Shown: positions 56,603 through 64,000 of the stretch, one piece after another
Numbering within the stretch: the first letter of the stretch is position 1
Layout: each line of letters starts with the position of its first letter
DNA from: Amycolatopsis sp. 2-15
GTDB lineage: Bacteria; Actinomycetota; Actinomycetes; Mycobacteriales; Pseudonocardiaceae
Direction of reading: 5' to 3'
NCBI RefSeq assembly: GCF_030285625.1
Contig: NZ_CP127294.1
Coordinates: 3,606,001-3,670,000, forward strand
Length of the DNA: 64,000 bases
Position numbers and translations under genes: made by a program
Notes under the pieces: generated by a model
Database searches by the model: none
What the model was told of the DNA's origin: nothing
Seen by the model: only the letters and a program-made list of their open reading frames with translations

Positions 56603-57048
56603 CCGCGATAGCCCCGCCCCGAGAGCCCGTCGTTGTTCAGGTTGCGCGGGGGTTGCTGGGCTTCGTGGCGGTGGGGCACGTGGTGGTGCCGCTCGTGATG
56701 TGGGCGCGCGAGGCGGTGCTGCGTAACGAGATCGCGGTCGCGCATCCGGAGTTCGGGGTGGGGGAGGTGGCGCGCTCGGCCGATGTCGCGGTCGGGGCCG
56801 CGGTGGGGTTCCACGTGGTGCTGCTGGTGTTGTGCCTGGTGCCGGTGTGGAAGCTGGGTGGCGGAAAGCCGTGGGTGCGGCGGCTGGTGACCGTCTCGAA
56901 GCTGCTGGGGTTGGTGTTCAGTATGGTCTCGTGGTCGGCCTCGGGGATGTTCCACGCGGTCATCCCGGTGGTCGGGGTGCTGCAAGTGGCTTCCGTGGTC
57001 CTGTTGTGGGTGCCCGCGGGTCGAAAGTTCTTCGCCGGTTGTCGGTAG
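56599..57048 (+). CDS. Four-helix membrane protein, function unknown
   Basis: A 149-residue membrane protein with four hydrophobic segments (about residues 18-36, 63-84, 98-112 and 117-138) and a final basic AGRKFFAGCR. AAAAGGAGGG precedes the ATG. No family is recognised. Co-translation with the MarR regulator suggests that it responds to the same signal. Confidence 0.72.
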   Translation: MTAIAPPREPVVVQVARGLLGFVAVGHVVVPLVMWAREAVLRNEIAVAHPEFGVGEVARSADVAVGAAVGFHVVLLVLCLVPVWKLGGGKPWVRRLVTVSKLLGLVFSMVSWSASGMFHAVIPVVGVLQVASVVLLWVPAGRKFFAGCR

Positions 57049-57073
57049 TAGAAGCCGCCAGAGGCAGGAGGGG

Positions 57074-57102
57074 TTGACACGAGTAAGACGACCGGTCATA
57101 TT
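57074..57102 (+). promoter_or_regulatory. Promoter with TetR box C
   Basis: TTGACA (57074-57079) and CATATT (57097-57102) are 17 bp apart; the box AGACGACCGGTCATAT (57086-57101) is identical to the boxes at 27582 and 28860. The gene at 57149 follows with a leader of about 40 bases. Confidence 0.78.
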
Positions 57103-57148
57103 CATTGCGGGACACAGGAGCCGCCTACCCAGGGATCGGAGCACCGGC

Positions 57149-57868
57149 ATGAGTGACTTGCTGGACATCGCCGTCGAAGCGCACGGTGGGTTGAAGCGCT
57201 GGAACGAGCTGAACAGCGTGACCGCGCGCCTGATCAACGGCGGGGTCGTGTTCCCGCTGAAGGGGCAGGCCGGGCTGCTCGACGACATCACCGTCCGCGT
57301 CGAGCTGCATCGGCAGTTCGCGAGCCACGCGCCGTTCGGCGGGGCCGGGCTGCGCACGGCGTTCCGGGGTGAGCACGTGGCGATCGAGAACGCGGCAGGA
57401 GAGGTCGTGGAGGAGCGGGCCAACACCCGCGCGTCGTTCGCCGGCCACGCGTTGGAGTCGCAGTGGGACCGGCTGCAGACGGCGTACTTCGCGGGTTACG
57501 CGATGTGGACCTACCTGACCACGCCGTTCACGCTCACGCACCCCGGCTTCCGCGCCGAGGAGCTCGAGCCGTGGCAGGAGGACGGCGAGACGTGGCGCCG
57601 TCTGCGCGTGGAGTTCCCCGACGAGATCACCACGCACAACAAGGTGCAGACGTTCTACTTCGACGCCGACGGCCTCATTCGCCGCCACGACTACGACGCC
57701 GAGGTGGTCGCCGGCGGCCTCGCGGCGCACTACTCCTCGGAGCACTGCGAGGTCGACGGCATCGTGGTCCCGACCAAGCGCCGTGTCTACCCCGTCGGGG
57801 AGGACGGCAAGCCGGTCCCGGAGCCGTTGCTGGTGTCGATCGACCTCAGCGACATCGAGTTCGCCTGA
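57149..57868 (+). CDS. Uncharacterised protein under a TetR-box promoter
   Basis: A 239-residue protein without signal peptide. It starts MSDLLDIAVEAHGGLKRWNEL, then alternates beta-type segments (SVTARLINGGVVFPL, DDITVRVELHRQFASHAPF, NKVQTFYFDADGLIRRHDYDAEVV). The AHGG start and beta meander recall LolA-like or outer-membrane-lipoprotein-sorting folds seen in cytoplasmic actinobacterial homologues, but no function is assigned. ATG 57149 follows GGATCGGAG. Identical operator boxes suggest that it belongs to the regulon of the TetR at 27607. Confidence 0.72.
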   Translation: MSDLLDIAVEAHGGLKRWNELNSVTARLINGGVVFPLKGQAGLLDDITVRVELHRQFASHAPFGGAGLRTAFRGEHVAIENAAGEVVEERANTRASFAGHALESQWDRLQTAYFAGYAMWTYLTTPFTLTHPGFRAEELEPWQEDGETWRRLRVEFPDEITTHNKVQTFYFDADGLIRRHDYDAEVVAGGLAAHYSSEHCEVDGIVVPTKRRVYPVGEDGKPVPEPLLVSIDLSDIEFA

Positions 57869-57884
57869 GCAACGGTGGACGGGG

Positions 57885-59141
57885 TTACAGGCCGCGCAGG
57901 AGCCGCAGCGGTGACTCGACGCAGTCCGCGATGAACCGCAGGAACCCGCCCGCCGTGCCGCCGTCGCAGACGCGGTGGTCGAACGCCAGCGTCAGCTCGG
58001 TGATCTTGCGCGGCACGACCTGGCCGTCGACGATCCACGGGCGGTCGATGATCCGGCCGATCCCGAGGATCGCGACCTCGGGGTGGTTGATGATCGCGGC
58101 GGAACCGTCGACGCCGAACACACCGTAGTTGTTGATCGTGAACGTGCCGCCCGTGAGCTCGGCGGGGGCGAGCGAGCCGGAGCGGGCGCGCCCGGTCCGT
58201 TCGGCGAGGGCGCCGGACAGCTGTTCCACGGACAGCTCGTGCGCGCCGGGCACGACAGGGACCACGAGGCCGCGGTCGGTCTGCGCGGCGAACCCGAGGT
58301 GCACGGCCGAGGGGATCACGATCTCGTCGCCGTCGAGGTGGGCGTTGAGCTCGGGGAAACGACGCAGGCCTTCGACGGTGAACTTGGCCAGCAGGGCGAG
58401 CAGGCTGATCTTCGGCGCGTGCGCGTCGGCGTTGAGAGCGGCGCGGGTTTCGAGCAGGGCCGTCGCGTCGACGTCGACCCACACTGTCGCCTCGGGGATT
58501 TCCCGGCGCGAGCGGGTGAGCTTGTCGGCGACGGTCTTGCGGACACCGCGCAACGGGATGCGGCGTTCGTCAGAGGTGGCAGGGGCGGCAGCGGTGACCG
58601 GCGCCGCGATCGCGCGCTCGACGTCGGCCCGGCTGATGATCCCGTCGGTACCCGAACCGGCGAGCGCGTGGATGTCCACACCGGACTGTTTCGCCAGCTG
58701 CCGCACCAACGGCGACACCACGCGCACCCGCTCGTTCACGGGCCGCGGCGCGGACATCACAGCAGCTTCGGGTCGCCGTGTGCCCCGAGCACGACGGGAC
58801 CGCCGCGCCTGAGCTGTGCCGGTGCCATATCCGATCAGCACATTGCCACTGCCCTCGGGCGAGGGCTCCGGTGAGGGCGTCACCACTCCCGGCTCGAGAA
58901 ACGCCGGTGCCTCCTCCACCGTGATGAGCGGACTGCCGACGGTCAGCACGTCGCCGGCCGCCCCGTGCAGCGTCGCGACCCGGCCCGCGAACGGCACCGG
59001 CACCTCGACGCTCGCCTTGGCCGTCTCGACCTCCACCACCGTCTGGTCGACGGTCACGGTGTCGCCCACGGCCACGTGCCACGCGACGATCTCGGCGTCG
59101 GTCAGGCCTTCGCCCAGGTCAGGCAGCTTGAAGACGGCCAT
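57885..59141 (-). CDS. bkdC: Branched-chain 2-oxoacid dehydrogenase E2 (dihydrolipoyl acyltransferase)
   Basis: A 418-residue acyltransferase. Residues 1-76: lipoyl domain with the lysine in VETAKASVEV. Residues about 140-180: E3/E1-binding domain (SPLVRQLAKQSGVDIHALAGSGTDGIISRADV). Residues about 195-418: catalytic domain ending with LAFDHRVCDGGTAGGFL, where His and Asp are the active-site pair. It transfers acyl groups from E1 to CoA. The ATG overlaps the E1-beta stop (ATGA). A pyruvate dehydrogenase role cannot be excluded. Confidence 0.88.
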   Translation of the reverse strand: MAVFKLPDLGEGLTDAEIVAWHVAVGDTVTVDQTVVEVETAKASVEVPVPFAGRVATLHGAAGDVLTVGSPLITVEEAPAFLEPGVVTPSPEPSPEGSGNVLIGYGTGTAQARRSRRARGTRRPEAAVMSAPRPVNERVRVVSPLVRQLAKQSGVDIHALAGSGTDGIISRADVERAIAAPVTAAAPATSDERRIPLRGVRKTVADKLTRSRREIPEATVWVDVDATALLETRAALNADAHAPKISLLALLAKFTVEGLRRFPELNAHLDGDEIVIPSAVHLGFAAQTDRGLVVPVVPGAHELSVEQLSGALAERTGRARSGSLAPAELTGGTFTINNYGVFGVDGSAAIINHPEVAILGIGRIIDRPWIVDGQVVPRKITELTLAFDHRVCDGGTAGGFLRFIADCVESPLRLLRGL

Positions 59142-60169
59142 CACGCCTCCGTGTTCGTGAGCGGGGCCGCGTCGTCCCACTGCAGCCGCTCGATCGCGTC
59201 GAGTACTCGGTCGACGTTCGGCAGGTGGTGCTTCTCCAGGTTCGGCGCGGGGTAAGGGATGTCGAACCCGCCGACGCGCAACACGGGCGCCTCCAGGTAG
59301 TGGAAGCAGGTCTCCGACAGCTGGGCCGCGACCTCGGCGCCGTAACCGCAGAAGCGGCTCGCCTCGTGCACCACAACCGCGCGCCCGGTGCGCCGCACCG
59401 AAGCGGCGACCGTGTCGAGGTCGAACGGGGCGAGGCTGCGCAGGTCGATCACCTCGGCGCGGTAGCCCTCCTCCGCGGCCGCCGCGGCGGCTTCCAGCGT
59501 GATGCCGAGCGCGCCGCCGTAGGAGATCAGCGTGACGTCGGTGCCCGAGCGCCGAACCACCGCGCGGTCCAGAGTGGACGACCGGTGGTCGAGCCGCACG
59601 GTCTCCTTCTCCCAGTAGCGCCGCTTGGGCTCCAGGAAGATCACCGGGTCCGGGCTGTCGATCGCCTGGCGCAGCAGCGCGTACGCGTCGGCAGGCGAAG
59701 CCGGCGTGACGACCCGCAGGCCGGCCGTGTGCGTGTAGTAGACCTCGGAGGAGTCGCAGTGGTGCTCGACGCCGCCGATGCCACCGCCGTAGGGGATCCG
59801 GATCACGATGGGCAGCTCGACGGCGCCGCGGGTGCGGTTGCGCAGCTTCGCGAGGTGGCTGGTGATCTGCTCGAACGCGGGGTAGGCGAACGCGTCGAAC
59901 TGCATCTCCACCACGGGCCGCAGGCCGTTCATCGCCATGCCGATGGCCGTGCCGACGATGCCCGACTCGGCGAGCGGGGTGTCGAAGACGCGCGTCTCGC
60001 CGAAGCGGGCGGCCAGCCCGTCGGTGACGCGGAAGACGCCGCCGAGGGTGCCGACGTCCTCCCCGAACACGAGCACGCGCTCGTCCTCGCCCAGCGCGTC
60101 GGCGAGGGCGCGGTTGAGCGCGCCCGCCATGGTGAGGGTGTCCGAAGTGGACTCCAGGGTCGCGGTCAT
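59141..60169 (-). CDS. bkdB: 2-oxoacid dehydrogenase E1 beta subunit
   Basis: A 342-residue subunit of the thiamine-diphosphate-dependent E1. Conserved segments: VLVFGEDVGTLGGVFRVTDGL (TPP-activating Glu), FDTPLAESGIVGTAIGMAMNG, EMQFDAFAYPAFEQI, GGGIGGVEHHCDSSE and VIDLRSLAPFDLDTV. The start ATG 60169 overlaps the E1-alpha stop, and the stop overlaps the E2 start, so the complex subunits are co-translated. Longer upstream frames are antisense artefacts. Confidence 0.9.
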   Translation of the reverse strand: MTATLESTSDTLTMAGALNRALADALGEDERVLVFGEDVGTLGGVFRVTDGLAARFGETRVFDTPLAESGIVGTAIGMAMNGLRPVVEMQFDAFAYPAFEQITSHLAKLRNRTRGAVELPIVIRIPYGGGIGGVEHHCDSSEVYYTHTAGLRVVTPASPADAYALLRQAIDSPDPVIFLEPKRRYWEKETVRLDHRSSTLDRAVVRRSGTDVTLISYGGALGITLEAAAAAAEEGYRAEVIDLRSLAPFDLDTVAASVRRTGRAVVVHEASRFCGYGAEVAAQLSETCFHYLEAPVLRVGGFDIPYPAPNLEKHHLPNVDRVLDAIERLQWDDAAPLTNTEA

Positions 60170-61269
60170 TCTTCCGCTCCGAGAGAAAGTTCGGCGGTGA
60201 GGTCCTCGGCCTGGCGGCGCAACGCGGCCGTCGGCTCGGCGTACACGTGGCGGAACAGGTCGGCCGGGTCGAGCACGGTGTCGGTGTTCATGCGCTCGCG
60301 CAACGACGTCGCTTCGGTCTCGGCGCGCGCGGAGATCTCCTCGCGCGCGGCGTCGTCGAGCAGGCCGCGGTCGGTGAGGTAACGCTCGAGCCGCGCGATC
60401 GGGTCGCGGGTGAGCCAGGCCTCGACCTCGGCGCGGTCGCGGTAGCGGGAGGCGTCGTCGGCGTTGGTGTGCGACTCGACGCGGTAGGTGAGGGCCTCGA
60501 TCAACGTCGGCCCGCCACCGGCGGCGGCGCGCGCGACCGCCTGCTCCACCACGGCGTGCACGGCGGCCGCGTCGTTGCCGTCCACCAACACCGACGGCAT
60601 GCCGTAACCCACGCCCTTGTGCGCGAGCGAAGGCGCCGCGGTCTGCTTCGAGAGCGGCACGCTGATCGCGTAACCGTTGTTCTGCACCAGGAACACGACG
60701 GGCGACTGCCACACGGCCGCGAAGTTCAGCGCCTCGTGCGTGTCGCCTTCGCTGGTGGCGCCGTCGCCGAGCAGCACCAGCGCGACGGTGTCCTCGCCCT
60801 TGGTCTTGGCGGCGTGGGCGAACCCGACGGCGTGCAGCGTGTTCGTGGCCAGCGGCGTGCACTGGGGCGCGACGTTGGCGCGATACGGGTCGTAGCCGCA
60901 GTGCCAGTCGCCGCGCAGCAGCGTGAGGACCTCGACCGGGTCGACGCCGCGGGCGACCACGGCCATCGAGTCGCGGTAGGTCGGGAAGAGCCAGTCCTGC
61001 GGACGCAGCGCGAGGATCGAGCCGATCTCACCCGCCTCCTGGCCACGGGCGGACGGGTACACGGCGAGGCGGCCCTGCTTGGTGAGCGCGGTGGCCTGCG
61101 CGTCGAAGCGGCGGCCCGAGACCATCGCGCGGTGCAGGCGCAGCAGCACGTCGTCGGCCGGCATCTCCAGGGCAGGCTCGGCGACGGGCGCGCCGTCGGC
61201 GTTGATGAGGCCCAGGGGCTCCTCGCTCGGGAGGAAGAACGACGCGGCGGTGCGTTCCGTGGTGGTCAC
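60166..61269 (-). CDS. bkdA: 2-oxoacid dehydrogenase E1 alpha subunit
   Basis: A 367-residue E1 alpha subunit. The thiamine-diphosphate/Mg motif GDGATSEGDTHEALNFAAVWQSPVVFLVQNN lies at about residues 175-205, and RVESHTNADDASRYRD carries the phosphorylation-loop region. GTG 61269 behind CGGAG is chosen; a frame to 61356 would run into the promoter. With E1-beta, E2 and the divergent Lrp-type regulator it matches the bkd operon layout that supplies branched acyl-CoA starters for fatty acids and polyketides. Confidence 0.9.
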   Translation of the reverse strand: MTTTERTAASFFLPSEEPLGLINADGAPVAEPALEMPADDVLLRLHRAMVSGRRFDAQATALTKQGRLAVYPSARGQEAGEIGSILALRPQDWLFPTYRDSMAVVARGVDPVEVLTLLRGDWHCGYDPYRANVAPQCTPLATNTLHAVGFAHAAKTKGEDTVALVLLGDGATSEGDTHEALNFAAVWQSPVVFLVQNNGYAISVPLSKQTAAPSLAHKGVGYGMPSVLVDGNDAAAVHAVVEQAVARAAAGGGPTLIEALTYRVESHTNADDASRYRDRAEVEAWLTRDPIARLERYLTDRGLLDDAAREEISARAETEATSLRERMNTDTVLDPADLFRHVYAEPTAALRRQAEDLTAELSLGAEE

Positions 61270-61418
61270 CGGCAGCTCCGATCGACGGGGAACAGGGAAG
61301 ACGTCTAACGCCGATCTTCGCTCCACGCCGATCAGGTATCCAGGTATCCACGGCAAGTGTGGAACAATGGCTCATCTGCTCATGAAGAGCCGGATGATTG
61401 GCTTCGAGAGGTGCGGGG

Positions 61419-61871
61419 ATGTCCGAGCCGGGTGGACGAATGGCGGCGGCCTTGGACGAGGTCGACCTGAAACTCATCGCCGAGCTCAAGGCCGACGGGC
61501 GCGCGTCGATGCGCGCGCTCGCCGAGCGCGTGCACATTTCGCGAGCGGGCTGTTACACGCGGGTGGAGCGGCTGCACCGCGAAGGCGTGATCACCGGGTA
61601 CGCGGCGGTGACCGATCCGCGGCGGCTGGGCCAGGGGCTCGCGGCGTACGTCTACCTCAAGGTCACGCAGAACTCGTGGCGCACGGTGAGCGCCGCGCTC
61701 AAGAGCATCCCCGAGATCGAGCACGGCGGGCTCGTCTCGGGGGACAACGACCTCATCCTGTTCGTGCGCACGAGCGACGCCGACAGCCTGCGCGACCTGG
61801 TCTTCGAGCGGCTTCAGGCGATGCCCGACGTGCTCTCGACGCACACGGTGCTGGTCTTCGACGAGCTGTGA
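61419..61871 (+). CDS. bkdR: Lrp/AsnC-family regulator (BkdR-like)
   Basis: A 150-residue feast/famine regulator. HTH LDEVDLKLIAELKADGRASMRALAERVHISRAGCYTRVERLHREGVI; ligand RAM domain follows (LAAYVYLKVTQNSWRTVSAAL, GGLVSGDNDLILFVRTSDADSLRDLVF). It is divergent from the bkd operon, as BkdR is in Streptomyces. The intergenic region has the direct repeat CAGGTATC (x2, about 61334-61349) and a GGCTC/GAGCC inverted pair. ATG 61419 follows GAGAGG. Confidence 0.88.
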   Translation: MSEPGGRMAAALDEVDLKLIAELKADGRASMRALAERVHISRAGCYTRVERLHREGVITGYAAVTDPRRLGQGLAAYVYLKVTQNSWRTVSAALKSIPEIEHGGLVSGDNDLILFVRTSDADSLRDLVFERLQAMPDVLSTHTVLVFDEL

Positions 61872-61875
61872 GGCC

Positions 61876-62703
61876 TCAAGAGACCAGCGAGTCGAGCAGC
61901 TTCAGGCGCTCGGCCGATGGCGAGCCGGGCTCGGCGCCGGAGAAGATGATGCGCTGGCCCGAGTCGTCGGGCATCCGCAGGCTCTCCTCGTTGAGCGTGA
62001 GCCGCCCGACGAGCGGGTGGTCGTACTCGCGGACCGAGTGGAGGCACTCCGCCACGGGGTGCGACGCCCAGATCCGCGCGAACTCCGGGCTGTGGATGCT
62101 GAGGTCGCCGATCAGCTCCGCCAGCTTCGGGTCGTCGGTCAGCTCGCCGGTGGCCATCCGCAGGTAGGAGGCCGCGTTGCGGGCCTGACGCTCCCAGTCG
62201 GGCATGAGGTCGCGCATGGTGGGTTCGAGAAACATGTGCTTGGTCAGATTGGGCCGTGCGTCGCGGTCGATGCCGAGCAACGCGAAGCCGAGCCGGTTGC
62301 CGCCCAACAGGTCGGTCCGGCGGCCGACGATGATCGCCGCCTGGTCGATGCTGCCCTCGACCAGCGCGAGAACCGAGTCACGCACCATTTCCGGGCCGGC
62401 CTCGCGCCGCATCACCTGGGCGGGCCAGGCCAGGCGCAGCAGGTGTGTCCGCTCGCTCTCGTCGAGGCGCAGCGCGTTGGCGATGGCCTCCATCACCGAG
62501 TCGGACATCTGGTGGCTCTCGCCCTGCTCGATGCGGGTGTAGTAGTTCACGCTCACGCCGGCGAGCTGCGCGACCTCTTCCCGCCGCAGCCCGGGGACGC
62601 GCCGCGCGGTGCCGTAGGTCGGGACCCCGGTCTCCGCGGGCGTCAGCGCCGCCCTGCGGGAGCGCAGGAAGTCCCCGAGTTCGGTGTTGCGCTGCTCGCT
62701 CAT
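61876..62703 (-). CDS. XRE-family regulator with MmyB-like ligand domain
   Basis: A 275-residue regulator. HTH: RRVPGLRREEVAQLAGVSVNYYTRIEQGE (about residues 33-61). The C-terminal MmyB-type domain has GNRLGFALLG, EPTMRDLMPDWERQARNAASYLRMATGEL and FARIWASHPVAECLHSVREYDHPLVGRLTLNEESL. Such regulators usually sit divergently to an oxidoreductase they control; here an LLM oxidoreductase starts 250 bases away on the other strand. The start (MSEQRNTEL) fits family length. A decayed relative lies at 25315-26040. Confidence 0.9.
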   Translation of the reverse strand: MSEQRNTELGDFLRSRRAALTPAETGVPTYGTARRVPGLRREEVAQLAGVSVNYYTRIEQGESHQMSDSVMEAIANALRLDESERTHLLRLAWPAQVMRREAGPEMVRDSVLALVEGSIDQAAIIVGRRTDLLGGNRLGFALLGIDRDARPNLTKHMFLEPTMRDLMPDWERQARNAASYLRMATGELTDDPKLAELIGDLSIHSPEFARIWASHPVAECLHSVREYDHPLVGRLTLNEESLRMPDDSGQRIIFSGAEPGSPSAERLKLLDSLVS

Positions 62704-62725
62704 GACCCCATCCTCTGTGCTTTCG

Positions 62726-62840
62726 GCCTCGGCTCCGCCGAGGCGGCGAGATCGCCGCAAGCCGGCTTCTTCCCTCCCGATTTTCGCGCGGCCCAGGGGC
62801 CGCGCGAAAATCGCTCAGTCCAGAAGCCGGCGCGATCTCG
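62726..62840. repeat. Block of perfect and nested inverted repeats
   Basis: Four perfect pairs in 115 bp. (1) GCCTCGGC-TCC-GCCGAGGC at 62726-62744. (2) GATTTTCGCGCGGCCC (62779-62794) and its complement (62797-62812), two-base loop. (3) GCCGGCTTCT (62761-62770) with AGAAGCCGGC (62822-62831). (4) GCGAGATCGC (62747-62756) with GCGATCTCGC (62831-62840). Pairs 2-4 are nested and make one long stem-loop. It lies in the divergent region between the MmyB-type regulator and the LLM gene. Confidence 0.85.
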
Positions 62841-62954
62841 CGGCGGCGTCAGTCGAGTCCATCGTCCGCCGGCGGGTCGCCCGCTGCCCTCCCCTCGCGT
62901 GGGTACCCAGCGCGTGGCGAGGTGCGGTTGGCCCGGTGGATACAACATCGGGGC

Positions 62955-63995
62955 ATGACGAAGTATTCGGTCACCCTCGGACTGGACACGTTCGGGGACG
63001 TGCTTTCCGACGACGGCGGCACGCCCGTCAGCCACGCCGAGACCATCCGCGGCCTGGTGGAGCACGGCGTGCTCGCCGACCACGTGGGCCTCGACTTCTT
63101 CGGCATCGGCGAGCACCACACGGTGGACATGCCGCTCTCGGCGCCCGACGTGGTGCTGGCGGCCGTGGCGGCGCGCACATCGCGCATCCGGCTGGGCTCC
63201 GCCGTCACGGTGCTGAGCTCCGATGACCCCGTGCGCGTCTTCCAGCGCTACTCGACCCTCGACGCGCTCTCGCACGGACGCGCGGAGGTGATCCTGGGGC
63301 GCGGGTCGAGCACCGAGTCGTTCCCCCTGTTCGGCTACGACCTGGGCGACTACGACGAGCTGTTCGACGAGAAGGTGGACCTGTTCTCCCGCCTGCTGGA
63401 GGAGAAGCCCGTGACGTGGTCCGGTCGGCTGCGGCCCTCGTTGAACGGCCAGGAAGTGGTGCCGCACACGGAGACGGGCCCGATCCCGGCGTGGATCGGC
63501 GTCGGCGGCAGCCCCGAATCGGTGCTGCGGACGGCGAAGCACGGCATGTCGCTGATGCTCGCGATCATCGGCGGCCCGGCCGCGCGGTTCAAGCCGTTCG
63601 CGGACCTTTTCCGCGACGTGCAGCGCCGGCTCGACAAGCCGCAGAAGGCGATCGGGCTGCACATGCCCGGCCACATCGCCGACAGCGACGAGGACGCGAT
63701 GGAGGAGCTGTACCCGCACTACGTCGACGTGCTCACCCGCGTCGCGCGCGAGCGGGGTTTCCGGCCGCCGTCGCGGGAGCAGTTCCTGGAGGAGGTCTCC
63801 GAACGCGGCGCCTGGCACGTCGGCTCGCCGGAGACGGTGGCGCGCAAGATCGCGGCGTCGTTGAAGACCGTGGGGGCCACGCGGTTCGACCTCAAGTACG
63901 GGCTCGCCGGGCTGCCGCGGGGCTCGGTGCTGCGCAACATCGAGCTGTACGGGACGCGAGTCGCGCCGATGGTGCGGGAGCTGATGGCGGAGTAA
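62955..63995 (+). CDS. LLM-class flavin-dependent oxidoreductase
   Basis: A 346-residue luciferase-like monooxygenase-fold enzyme using reduced FMN or F420. Family features: LGLDTFGDVLSDDGG at the start, FFGIGEHHTVDMPLSAPDVVLAAVAART (about residues 54-81), LGSAVTVLSSDDPVRVFQRYSTLDALSHGRAEVILGRGS (about 86-124) and PAWIGVGGSPESVLRTAKHGMSLML. ATG 62955 gives the normal length, and the gene ends five bases before the window end. It is divergent from the MmyB-type regulator, a common regulatory pairing. Confidence 0.92.
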   Translation: MTKYSVTLGLDTFGDVLSDDGGTPVSHAETIRGLVEHGVLADHVGLDFFGIGEHHTVDMPLSAPDVVLAAVAARTSRIRLGSAVTVLSSDDPVRVFQRYSTLDALSHGRAEVILGRGSSTESFPLFGYDLGDYDELFDEKVDLFSRLLEEKPVTWSGRLRPSLNGQEVVPHTETGPIPAWIGVGGSPESVLRTAKHGMSLMLAIIGGPAARFKPFADLFRDVQRRLDKPQKAIGLHMPGHIADSDEDAMEELYPHYVDVLTRVARERGFRPPSREQFLEEVSERGAWHVGSPETVARKIAASLKTVGATRFDLKYGLAGLPRGSVLRNIELYGTRVAPMVRELMAE

Positions 63996-64000
63996 GAGGG

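Noticed and set aside
1..64000. tRNA, rRNA or known riboswitch
   Set aside because: No cloverleaf, rRNA core or recognisable riboswitch motif was found by eye; a covariance-model search would settle this.

Overview
The window is a high-GC (about 70%) stretch of actinobacterial chromosome. GTG starts, short or absent leaders, frequent 4-base stop/start overlaps and lineage-type families (MAB_1171c-like and Rv1733c-like membrane proteins, DUF5709, an ECF sigma/zinc anti-sigma pair, an extra IF-1) suggest a Pseudonocardiaceae member such as Amycolatopsis. That assignment is inference from gene content. No rRNA, tRNA, CRISPR or phage block was seen.

Layout. 1-4.4 kb: end of a branched-chain-amino-acid-type ABC importer operon (livF-livH-livM-binding protein) with a TetR gene. 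4.5-6.4 kb: asparagine synthase. 6.4-8.7 kb: MarR plus a feruloyl-CoA-synthetase-like gene whose N-terminus is frameshifted. 8.8-12.8 kb: regulators (MarR, TetR, MerR) with an FAD monooxygenase and a thioredoxin. 12.8-15.9 kb: MAB_1171c-like protein, TetR and an epimerase-like gene. 16.0-19.45 kb: a single-protein KS-ACP-oxoamine-synthase, followed by a 943-bp IS5-type element inserted exactly in its stop codon. 20.7-23.2 kb: XRE/ImmA pair and small proteins. 23.4-25.3 kb: GNAT-TetR operon with three copies of one palindrome, then an enoyl-CoA hydratase. 25.3-26.3 kb: a decayed zone with two pseudogenes abutting. 26.3-30.8 kb: aminotransferase-V enzyme, TetR, peptide deformylase, alcohol dehydrogenase, PEP-mutase-family enzyme. 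30.9-31.75 kb: a repeat-dense locus with a 96-bp tandem repeat. 31.8-34.2 kb: hydrolase and Ada/AlkA repair protein. 34.2-34.43 kb: a 32-residue peptide gene with its own hairpins. 34.7-38.9 kb: PhoD, a discoidin-like protein, VanZ/RDD, DUF5709. 39-46 kb: DUF3800, aldehyde dehydrogenase, HtrA-like protease, ECF sigma/anti-sigma, and a leader-peptide/GNAT/IF-1 operon. 46-52.6 kb: hydrolase, sugar kinase, three tandem methyltransferase paralogues (the middle one a mosaic remnant), and a TetR/FAD-monooxygenase operon. 52.7-57.9 kb: CsbD, FMN reductase, amidohydrolase, TOBE protein, a MarR tricistron and a TetR-box gene. 57.9-61.9 kb: branched-chain 2-oxoacid dehydrogenase genes with a divergent Lrp regulator. 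61.9-64 kb: MmyB-type regulator and LLM oxidoreductase, divergent around a nested palindrome block.

The genes form many small regulator-target units rather than one pathway. The most unusual items are the free-standing PKS-oxoamine synthase, the octapeptide-type DNA repeat locus, the 32-residue peptide gene, and operator sets that link distant genes (one 16-bp TetR-type box occurs at 27.6, 28.9 and 57.1 kb).
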